DNA from: Syntrophaceae bacterium UBA2208
Lineage (GTDB): Bacteria > Desulfobacterota > BSN033 > UBA1163
Assembly (NCBI GenBank): GCA_002327885.1
Contig: DCUS01000237.1
Location: forward strand, 2,646 to 21,598
DNA: 18,953 nt
Reading direction: 5' to 3'
Positions 13,019 through 18,953 of the stretch are shown one piece after another. Position 1 is the first letter of the stretch. Each line of letters starts with the position of its first letter. The notes below the pieces were generated by a model. That model had not been told where the DNA came from. It was given only the letters and a program-made list of their open reading frames with translations, and did no database searches. Made by a program: the position numbers and the translations under genes.

Positions 13019-13861
13019 ATGATCATCGATTGCCATACGCATATCTTTCCGGATGAAGTGAGAAAGGATCGTGAGGCCTTCTGCAATCGGGATGAAGGAT
13101 TTTATCTTATTTATAAAAGTTCAAAAGCAAAGATGGTAGGGGTGGAGGATTTAATCTCGTCGATGGACGAATCCGGAATAGACCGCTCTGTCATCTGCGG
13201 GTTTCCTTGGAACCAACCTGATCTCTGTTCTCTGCATAACCAGTATCTGTTGGAATCCGCCTCACGGTTTCCAGGTCGATTGATTGCTTTTGTAAACCTC
13301 CTTTTTTCAAATCCAGATTGGTCAGGGAAGGAATTGAATCGGGCCATCGAGGGGGGAGCGAGGGGGGTAGGGGAAATTGCTTTTTACCGTGATGAGATGA
13401 CTTCTCAGGATGTTCATTCCATGAGACCAATCCTCACCCAGATGGAAAAACAGGGAATTCCCCTTCTTTTCCATACCAACGAGACGCTCGGTCATTCATA
13501 CCCGGGAAAGGGAAAGACGCCTCTTGACCGTTTTTATGAACTCATCCTCTCTTTTCCAAGACTTCCCATTATCCTGGGGCACTGGGGAGGAGGCCTCCCT
13601 TTCTATGAGTTGATGCCAGAGGTGGCCAAGGACATGGCGAATGTCTTTTACGATACCGCGGCTTCCCCTTTTCTCTATTCAAAAAAGATTTATGCCATCG
13701 CCTGTGAGATCGTAGGAGTGGAAAAGATCTTATTTGGAACGGATTTCCCGCTGATTTCACCCCGGAGATATTTTAGGGAGTTGGAAGAATCCGGCCTCTC
13801 AAAGGAGGATCAAGAAAAAATACTCGGACTCAACTTTTCAAAACGGTTCGGCCTACTTTAA
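13019..13861 (+). CDS. TIM-barrel amidohydrolase (amidohydrolase_2 family)
   Basis: A 280-residue metal-dependent hydrolase. The first strand carries the H6-x-H8 pair (MIIDCHTHIF); further metal or active-site residues are H152 (LLFHTNE), H188 (ILGHWGG) and D242 (LFGTDFP), in the order seen in ACMSD/2-pyrone-dicarboxylate-hydrolase-like enzymes. The reaction is hydrolysis or decarboxylation of an unknown small carboxylate. GAAGG precedes the ATG. It lies nine bases after the flavin-reductase-like gene and its last nine bases overlap the 3' end of the opposing thioesterase gene. Confidence 0.9.
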   Translation: MIIDCHTHIFPDEVRKDREAFCNRDEGFYLIYKSSKAKMVGVEDLISSMDESGIDRSVICGFPWNQPDLCSLHNQYLLESASRFPGRLIAFVNLLFSNPDWSGKELNRAIEGGARGVGEIAFYRDEMTSQDVHSMRPILTQMEKQGIPLLFHTNETLGHSYPGKGKTPLDRFYELILSFPRLPIILGHWGGGLPFYELMPEVAKDMANVFYDTAASPFLYSKKIYAIACEIVGVEKILFGTDFPLISPRRYFRELEESGLSKEDQEKILGLNFSKRFGLL

Positions 13862-14257
13862 ACTTTGTTTCAGGAAGGCCGACTTCCCTGTCGCCAGAAT
13901 CGTCCCGTCCTCTTTCGCTATATGAGCCTTTGCCCCGATCAGTCTTTTATTTACCTCTACAATCTCTCCGAAGACACTTAACGGTTCGAGGATCGGAGCC
14001 GGTTTTTTGAATTTGATCTCCAAGGAGGCGGTGACCGCTTGATACCCTAACTCGTAAATTAATTTTGCCATCGCCTCATCCAATAAGGTGCTGATAATCC
14101 CTCCGTGGATGATGCCATCCCAGCCTTGAAAAGTCGGACTTGCGATAAAAGTAGTTTTGAGAGTCTGTCTCTCTTTGTCAATCTCAAAATTCAACCGCAA
14201 CCCATTCGGATTATTCTCTCCACAGACAAAACAGTTTCCATAAGTTTCAAGTTTCAT
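13853..14257 (-). CDS. PaaI-like hotdog-fold thioesterase
   Basis: From ATG 14257 the protein has 134 residues. Family strings: CFVCGENNPNGLRLNFE (with C9 and C12), then GWDGIIHGGIISTLLDEAM, where H51-G-G and D60 sit at the acyl-CoA active site, and IKFKKPAPILEPLSVFGEIVE. It would hydrolyse acyl-CoA thioesters; chain preference is unknown. The frame is open up to 14362, but ATG 14257 has GGAG eight bases upstream and matches the family start. The CxxC near the start is a frequent feature of this subgroup. The gene is convergent with the amidohydrolase and overlaps it by nine bases. Confidence 0.9.
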   Translation of the reverse strand: MKLETYGNCFVCGENNPNGLRLNFEIDKERQTLKTTFIASPTFQGWDGIIHGGIISTLLDEAMAKLIYELGYQAVTASLEIKFKKPAPILEPLSVFGEIVEVNKRLIGAKAHIAKEDGTILATGKSAFLKQSLK

Positions 14258-14311
14258 CTTTATGCTCCGGTCAAGGATATAAAATAAAAGTTTGCAGCCC
14301 CCCGTTATGAA

Positions 14312-14349
14312 TTCGAATGTTTCGAAGTGGTCTCCCCTCCGAAACATCG
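14312..14349. other. Inverted repeats in the gap upstream of the thioesterase
   Basis: TTCGAA-TGT-TTCGAA (14312-14326) is a short operator-like palindrome. CGAATGTTTCG (14314-14324) can also pair with CGAAACATCG (14340-14349) in a ten-pair stem with one bulge and a 15-base loop. The rest of the 270-base gap between the divergent thioesterase and phosphatase genes shows only the promoter at 14474. Confidence 0.35.
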
Positions 14350-14473
14350 AAAAGCGGATCATCAGAAGGAGGGGTGAGGGCGCCGCTTCAAGTTTTCTCC
14401 GGAGAGACCCCCCGACCCGTGAATAGAATCTCCGTCCATCACTGAGGTGTTACAATAGTTTTTATTTCATCGG

Positions 14474-14503
14474 TTGACTTGATCCTTAAAGCTATCATAT
14501 ATT
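14474..14503 (+). promoter_or_regulatory. Sigma70-type promoter of the inositol-phosphatase-family gene
   Basis: TTGACT (14474-14479) and TATATT (14498-14503) separated by 18 bases. Transcription would start about 15 bases before the ATG at 14528, so the leader is very short. Confidence 0.55.
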
Positions 14504-14527
14504 TTTGATGAAAGGATTGTCAAACCG

Positions 14528-15322
14528 ATGAAGACAGATGATCGCCACCTTGAGGTGGCAATTTCGGCCGCCAAAGAGGCGGGTCGGATTCAAAAACTCT
14601 CTTTTGGCCGTCCCCATCCGGTTGAGTACAAAGGAAAATTCAACCCGGTGACCGAAGTCGACCGCCTCTGTGAGCAAGCCATCGTAAAAACCATTTCGGA
14701 GGTTTTTCCAGATCATGATGTTTTGACAGAAGAAAGCCCCTTCAACGATAGAGGATCCCCGTACAGATGGATTATCGATCCCCTCGATGGGACCACGAAC
14801 TATTTTCATGGATTCCCCTGCTTCTGTGTTTCCGTCGGGCTTGAGGTAGAAGGAGAGGTGAGTCTCGGAGTAATTTATGTCCCGATGCTCAATGAATTAT
14901 TTTACTCGGAAAAGGGCAAGGGCGCCTTTCTGAATGGGGAGAGAATCATCGTCTCCCGGATTGATCGATTAAGCAGGAGCCTTCTTTGCACCGGTTTCCC
15001 TTATGATGTTCATGAGCATGCGGACTTCTATCTCCGCTATTTCCGTCAGTTTATTACCAGGAGTTTTGCCATTCGGAGACCCGGCTCGGCGGCCATAGAT
15101 CTTTCTTATTTAGCTACAGGTCGTTTCGATGGATTCTGGGAATTTAAACTCCATGCCTGGGATGTGGCGGCCGCAAGTTTAATGATTACCGAAGCAGGAG
15201 GAAAAGTCACTGACTTTCAGGGACAGCCTTTCAATATCTACTCTGAGGAGATTCTGGCCTCGAATGGGTTCATTCACGAAGAGATGCTTCAAGCCATCCA
15301 GGAAGTACAAAAAAACGCATAG
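14528..15322 (+). CDS. suhB: Inositol monophosphatase family protein
   Basis: A 264-residue Mg-dependent phosphatase. Metal ligands are visible: E68 (LTEESPF), D84-P-L-D87-G-T-T (motif A) and W-D212-V-A-A-A (motif B), followed by EAGG. GSAAIDLSYLATGRFDGFWE is the intact substrate-side signature. Members remove phosphate from inositol 1-phosphate or related sugar phosphates; SuhB in E. coli also acts in rRNA transcription. Which applies here cannot be read. AAAGGA is 11 bases before the ATG. The last codons run into a heptamer array (AAC GCA TAG), so the array supplies the stop codon. RarA follows after 46 bases. Confidence 0.92.
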   Translation: MKTDDRHLEVAISAAKEAGRIQKLSFGRPHPVEYKGKFNPVTEVDRLCEQAIVKTISEVFPDHDVLTEESPFNDRGSPYRWIIDPLDGTTNYFHGFPCFCVSVGLEVEGEVSLGVIYVPMLNELFYSEKGKGAFLNGERIIVSRIDRLSRSLLCTGFPYDVHEHADFYLRYFRQFITRSFAIRRPGSAAIDLSYLATGRFDGFWEFKLHAWDVAAASLMITEAGGKVTDFQGQPFNIYSEEILASNGFIHEEMLQAIQEVQKNA

Positions 15323-15345
15323 CGCAAGGAGCATAGGACATAGGG
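15318..15345 (+). repeat. Four-unit heptamer array containing the suhB stop codon
   Basis: Four consecutive 7-base units: CATAGCG, CAAGGAG, CATAGGA, CATAGGG. The TAG of the phosphatase gene (15320-15322) lies within the first unit. Related arrays are at 17605-17632 and 17740-17767. Confidence 0.7.
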
Positions 15346-15368
15346 GTTTAAATATATAAGAGAGAAAA

Positions 15369-16721
15369 ATGAAAAAACAGAATACCCTTTTTGAGCGGCA
15401 GGGGAGGGAATTATTTAAGAGAGAGGCTCCTCTTGCCGACCGTATGAGGCCTCGGTCATTAGATGAATTTGTTGGCCAGGACCATCTTCTGGGCCAGGGA
15501 AAGATTCTTCGTCAGGCCATCGAATCCGATCATCTTCCATCGATGATTTTATGGGGGCCTCCGGGGTCCGGCAAAACGACCCTTGCCATGATCATTGCCT
15601 CTACCACCCATGCCCAATTTCTCGCTTTTAGCGCTGTTCTCTCCGGGGTGAAAGAAATCAAGGAGGTCATTCAGGAGGCCGAAGAAGAATGGAAATATCA
15701 TAATAAAAAAACGGTTCTCTTTGTCGATGAAATCCATCGATTCAACAAGGCTCAACAGGATGCTTTCCTCCCCCATGTGGAAAAAGGAACGATCGTTCTC
15801 ATCGGTGCGACCACAGAAAATCCCTCCTTTGAGGTGATTTCCCCTTTGCTCTCCCGCACAAAAGTCTTTACCCTTCATGCGTTAACGGAAAAAGAGATTG
15901 AATTGATCCTAAAACGAGGGTTAACGGACAAAGAAAAAGGATTAGGTCAATACAACGCAATGATCGAGCCGGAGGTGTTTAAAGGAATTTGTCTCGTTGC
16001 AAATGGCGATGCAAGAATTGCTCTGAATACCTTGGAGATGATTGTTCTTACCGCTCCTCCGGACAACCAGGGAAACCGTCTGATCAAAAAAGAAGATTTG
16101 GAAGAGATCCTTCAGAAGAAATCCTTCCTGTATGATAAATCCGGAGAGGAACATTATAATCTCATCTCCGCCTTTCACAAGAGCTTAAGAGGGAGTGATC
16201 CTGATGCCTCTCTTTACTGGCTTGGCAGGATGCTGGAGGCTGGAGAGGATCCTCTCTACATTGTAAGGAGGATGATTCGTTTTGCCTCTGAAGATGTGGG
16301 TATGGCCGATCCGCAGGCCTTGCAGGTGGCGGTTTCCGCCATGGAGGCTTTTCGTTTCATCGGCCAGCCGGAAGGAGATCTCGCCCTGGCTCAGGCCGCT
16401 GTTTACTTGGCGACTGCTCCGAAATCAAATGCTCTTTATACAGCCTTTCTGGGGATAAAGAAAGACGTGCGGGAGCTCGAGAATAGGCCTGTTCCCCTTC
16501 ATATCCGGAACGCCCCCACTGCCTTGATGAAAGATCTGGGTTATGGAAAAGATTATAAATACCCCCATGATTATCCCGACCATTTTATAGAAGAGGAATA
16601 TCTCCCTGAGAATATTAAAGGGAGAACCTACTATTACCCGACCGAACAGGGATTTGAAAGGGAGATCAGGAAAAGGCTTGAAATCTGGAGAAGGAAGAAA
16701 TTGGAAAAAGAAAAGCCTTAG
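15369..16721 (+). CDS. rarA: Replication-associated recombination protein RarA (MgsA)
   Basis: A 450-residue AAA+ ATPase of the RarA/Mgs1/WRNIP1 family, which acts at stalled replication forks. The start is typical: [21 protein letters not shown]. Walker A is G63-P-P-G-S-G-K-T (63-70), Walker B VLFVD120-E121[14 protein letters not shown], and sensor 1 [13 protein letters not shown]-terminal tetramerisation signatures are [43 protein letters not shown] and [12 protein letters not shown]. Length and all motifs are normal. The ribosome site is weak (AGAGAG). It lies 46 bases after the phosphatase gene and converges with the HdrE-like gene 32 bases away. Confidence 0.97.
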   Translation: MKKQNTLFERQGRELFKREAPLADRMRPRSLDEFVGQDHLLGQGKILRQAIESDHLPSMILWGPPGSGKTTLAMIIASTTHAQFLAFSAVLSGVKEIKEVIQEAEEEWKYHNKKTVLFVDEIHRFNKAQQDAFLPHVEKGTIVLIGATTENPSFEVISPLLSRTKVFTLHALTEKEIELILKRGLTDKEKGLGQYNAMIEPEVFKGICLVANGDARIALNTLEMIVLTAPPDNQGNRLIKKEDLEEILQKKSFLYDKSGEEHYNLISAFHKSLRGSDPDASLYWLGRMLEAGEDPLYIVRRMIRFASEDVGMADPQALQVAVSAMEAFRFIGQPEGDLALAQAAVYLATAPKSNALYTAFLGIKKDVRELENRPVPLHIRNAPTALMKDLGYGKDYKYPHDYPDHFIEEEYLPENIKGRTYYYPTEQGFEREIRKRLEIWRRKKLEKEKP

Positions 16722-16753
16722 CCGTTACGCCCGTTCTCAACTCACCCCGGTTC

Positions 16754-17590
16754 CTAAACTTTCTGGCGATCGGAGATAACGGTCATGGAAGAGGTAAAAA
16801 TGTGAAGCAGTTTGCTATGGGGGATATAGATGAACCAGATGAGGCTGGGAACGACATGGAAATACCAGAGAAAATCCGCATTGATCTTAATATTCCCCAG
16901 GAATTGGGATAGAAAGTAACCTCCAAATGAAATCCAGTTATTGGCGCTCGAAGGAGTGAAGTTGGCCAGGAAAATTTTTGCCTGAACCACTTCCGGGTGA
17001 GCGATGCGATAGCCTTCGATAAAAAAACCGGAAAGGGATAGGAAAAGGATAAAAAGCAAGGTAGTAATATCTTCTTCTTCGGTACGAAGTTGATCCGGAC
17101 GGATCACAAACCGGCGGACAATCGCCAGGGCACAACCTATGAGGATGAGGAAACTGAAGAACTCGAGAAAGAAGTCGAGGAAAGGACGGATGGCCCCTGT
17201 TTCAAAGAGATGAGCAAAAGAAAAAAATGGAATGATGTGGCTGAGTTCAACCAGATAACCGGTCGTCAATCCCTTGATCATATCCGCCACAAAGGTAGCC
17301 ACGAAACCAAATACTAATAGAGTATGAGCAAGCCAGCGGTAAAAAGATTTGCTGAAAAGTCTTCGATGAAAGATCACTTCGGTGATGAGAATTTTGATAT
17401 ACCAAATTGGTCTTGCCCAGAATCCTTTCCAGCCCCTCCTCAGGTAGATCTTCAACTTCTCCCATTTCGCAGCGTTTTCTGCTCCTTCGACGGTTCCCTC
17501 CAACCACAGACTGATATGGAGACCCATACCCCAGAAGAAGAAAACCATCGTTGGGAAGAACATGATGTAGAAGATGAGATGTTTGTCCAT
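16754..17590 (-). CDS. HdrE/NarI-like membrane cytochrome b subunit
   Basis: A 278-residue polytopic protein with about five to six membrane segments. It resembles the NarI/HdrE/DsrM cytochrome b fold that passes electrons between quinol and an iron-sulfur partner. Candidate haem ligands are H25 (GMGLHISLW), H89 (RWLAHTLLVFG) and the closing FHVVPSLIWFIYIPHSKLLHIF (H245, H258, H263). The last segment is the most family-like. The gene upstream encodes an HdrD-like cysteine-rich domain, the usual partner. The ATG at 17590 has no Shine-Dalgarno sequence and an in-frame TGA two codons before it. The 172-base gap to the partner gene is occupied by two heptamer arrays. Family placement good, partner and substrate inferred. 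Confidence 0.85.
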   Translation of the reverse strand: MDKHLIFYIMFFPTMVFFFWGMGLHISLWLEGTVEGAENAAKWEKLKIYLRRGWKGFWARPIWYIKILITEVIFHRRLFSKSFYRWLAHTLLVFGFVATFVADMIKGLTTGYLVELSHIIPFFSFAHLFETGAIRPFLDFFLEFFSFLILIGCALAIVRRFVIRPDQLRTEEEDITTLLFILFLSLSGFFIEGYRIAHPEVVQAKIFLANFTPSSANNWISFGGYFLSQFLGNIKINADFLWYFHVVPSLIWFIYIPHSKLLHIFTSSMTVISDRQKV

Positions 17591-17604
17591 GATTCAATAA
17601 CCCG

Positions 17605-17632
17605 CAAAGGGCAGAGCGCATAGGGCATAGCG
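17605..17632 (+). repeat. Four-unit heptamer array upstream of the HdrE-like gene
   Basis: Four consecutive 7-base units: CAAAGGG, CAGAGCG, CATAGGG, CATAGCG. It is inverted relative to the array at 17740-17767, with 107 bases between them. Confidence 0.7.
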
Positions 17633-17739
17633 TCTTAAATCACAAACCGTAAATCCAAACAAGCACAATCCTATACCATCTTCTCAGGATGAGGGAATTG
17701 TCCTTGATTTTGATCACTAAGGTTTTTTACTTTTCATTT

Positions 17740-17767
17740 CGCTATGCGCTATGCTCCATGCTCTATG
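17740..17767 (-). repeat. Four-unit heptamer array containing the stop codon of the HdrD-like gene
   Basis: On the minus strand four consecutive 7-base units read CATAGAG, CATGGAG, CATAGCG, CATAGCG. The TAG of the upstream gene (17765-17763) lies in the first unit. The 107 bases to the next array hold no gene or clear promoter. Confidence 0.7.
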
Positions 17768-18953
17768 CCATGTTTTTCAGTATGAACTCCGTAATATCCA
17801 TCGCAACGATGGGAATCTCTTTTCTTCGGGCGGTGGTCAAAATAGTGCGGACGCACTGCTGACAGGCTGTAATCACCGTGTCGGCTCCTGTCGCCTGGAC
17901 CTGGTTGATCTTCTCCTGGGCTAAAGCGGCGGAGAGGTCCGGATCCACCATTTCTAAATTTCCGCCCCCGCCGCAGCACTTACACTGCTCGCGGTTGTTT
18001 TCCATCTCTATCAATTCCACTCCGGGGATAGAACGGAGGATTTCTCTTGGGGCTTCATAAACTCCGCTCGCTCTTCCCAGATCGCAGGGATCATGATAAG
18101 TGACTTTGATTTTCTTTTCTCTGAAGGTGATCTTTCCTTCGCCAATGAGCTTCTTGATGAATTGGGTGGAATGTAAAATCTCGATGTCGGTCTTATACTC
18201 CTCTATCCAGGTATGGTAACAGGAAGGACAGGCGAAGACCACTCTTTTGACAGCCTTCTCTTTCACCATGTTCAGGTTATGCTGGATCAGTGCTTCGGCC
18301 TCCTTTTTCATCCTCATCTCGGAGACGCCGGCGGAGAAAGAATCATAATTTAGCAGCCCGGTCAGCGTGTCCATGGCAAGCGCCTGGCTCAGCCGGCGTT
18401 TGAGCACATAGTTCTCCAGGGTAACCGCTGCCTGGCCTGCCAGAACAGTCATAATGTGCAGATGCTTATCCTCAAAAACCATGGGCCGCTTTTCACCCAG
18501 GACAATCACACCCAGCGGCTCACTGCCGGAAAACATCGGGATGATGATCAGGGAACGCAGCGCCTGGCATAAACCCTGCTCGTTCTTTGCCAGAGCGTGT
18601 GTCTTGGTGTCGAAGATGATTTCCGGCTCCCAGCTCTCCAAGGCAAGTCCGACAACCCCCTCACCCGGTTGGACAGCGGTAGCCATGAGTTCTTTCGAAT
18701 AGGGCCCAGTTACTGCAACAGGCAAGTGGGGCGGCCCCTCCTCCGGGCAGAGGTAGGCCACGCCAGTGCTGAAGGGGACTGCCTTCATGGCGTTTTCCAG
18801 GATCTGCTCCATTATTTTTACGGTGTCAGGTTTGCCCTCAAGGATTTTAGCAACTTTATAGAAAGCGGTCAGTTCCCTGTTGGTTACCTGGAGGCGTACG
18901 TAGAAGCGAAGAATCAGCTGGAGGGCAAGGATGGAGAAAAACAGCAGCAGTAT
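17763..18953 (-). CDS. Membrane-GAF-truncated GGDEF fused to C-terminal HdrD-like (CCG) domain, 5' end outside window
   Basis: The frame is open through the right edge, so the Met at 18812 is internal; 396 residues are visible. In order: a membrane helix (about 1-22) with a short coiled linker, then a GAF-like domain (about 55-185; STGVAYLCP, GEGVVGLALES, GVIVLGEKRP). Next comes the first helix of a GGDEF domain, DTLTGLLNYDSF (195-206). From S207 the sequence turns abruptly into an HdrD/GlcF-type protein: AGVSEMRMKKEAEALI, CPSC (242-245), then one full CCG motif with C290 (HDPC), C326-C327-G and C364-Q-Q-C367. Missing are the GGDEF catalytic motif, the HdrD N-terminal ferredoxin clusters and half of the first CCG domain. 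G+C is about 56% over 18361-18720 and 51% over 17821-18360. A real fusion, a deletion scar or an assembly join are all possible. The CCG part fits the HdrE-like gene downstream. Confidence 0.7.
   Translation of the reverse strand: MLLLFFSILALQLILRFYVRLQVTNRELTAFYKVAKILEGKPDTVKIMEQILENAMKAVPFSTGVAYLCPEEGPPHLPVAVTGPYSKELMATAVQPGEGVVGLALESWEPEIIFDTKTHALAKNEQGLCQALRSLIIIPMFSGSEPLGVIVLGEKRPMVFEDKHLHIMTVLAGQAAVTLENYVLKRRLSQALAMDTLTGLLNYDSFSAGVSEMRMKKEAEALIQHNLNMVKEKAVKRVVFACPSCYHTWIEEYKTDIEILHSTQFIKKLIGEGKITFREKKIKVTYHDPCDLGRASGVYEAPREILRSIPGVELIEMENNREQCKCCGGGGNLEMVDPDLSAALAQEKINQVQATGADTVITACQQCVRTILTTARRKEIPIVAMDITEFILKNMA

Noticed and set aside
13853..13861. Nine-base tail-to-tail overlap of amidohydrolase and thioesterase genes
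   Set aside because: Short convergent overlaps at stop codons are common and need no special explanation.
14397..14437. CGGAGA / TCTCCG inverted repeat
   Set aside because: Six-base arms about 25 bases apart with no U-run after them; too weak to call a terminator or operator.

Overview
The window looks like chromosome from a Gram-negative, probably anaerobic bacterium. Outer-membrane-type lipoproteins, a bifunctional class A penicillin-binding protein and a NarI/HdrE-like quinone module beside a heterodisulfide-reductase-like (CCG) protein fit a deltaproteobacterial (Desulfobacterota) lineage, as does a phosphofructokinase with pyrophosphate-type residues. That assignment is inference. There are no RNA genes, CRISPR arrays, transposases or phage genes. 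No gene-free stretch exceeds 300 bases.

Left edge to 2.2 kb, minus strand: a cut-off secreted protein behind a good promoter with a tandem 12-mer upstream. Next comes a three-gene unit: a 63-aa lipoprotein with a CPKC pair, an M6-like secreted metalloprotease homologue whose HExxH reads HDIAH, and a 68-aa unknown. 2.3-5.5 kb, plus strand: an M48 lipoprotein protease, then a GNAT acetyltransferase closely followed by a PPi-type phosphofructokinase. 5.5-8.8 kb, minus strand: a coiled-coil lipoprotein, a terminator-like hairpin, PBP1A and a CoA-binding-domain protein.

9.0-11.7 kb, plus strand: an envelope-stress-like set of ECF sigma factor, zinc-finger anti-sigma factor and a LysM-LysM-NlpC/P60 hydrolase. 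With the PBP and lipoproteins it makes the middle of the window a cell-envelope neighbourhood. 11.8-13.9 kb: a YciO/TsaC-family protein, a flavin-reductase-like protein and an amidohydrolase, met tail to tail by a hotdog thioesterase. 14.5-16.7 kb: an inositol-monophosphatase-family enzyme and RarA. 16.75-18.95 kb, minus strand: an HdrE/NarI-like cytochrome b and, upstream, an open frame running off the right edge. That frame joins a membrane-GAF-(truncated GGDEF) sensor to the C-terminal part of an HdrD-like protein. It is either a real fusion or an assembly chimera and is the first thing to check.

The least expected structure lies between genes. There are short-period tandem arrays that start at, or within a few bases of, stop codons. 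Two inverted arrays of five octamers (TGGAATAA type) fill the gap between the convergent pfp and CoA-binding genes. Three arrays of exactly four heptamers (CATAGSG type) lie at 15.3, 17.6 and 17.75 kb, and two of them supply the TAG stop codon of the preceding gene. A looser CATCTGGCA element appears twice near 11.7 and 12.4 kb.
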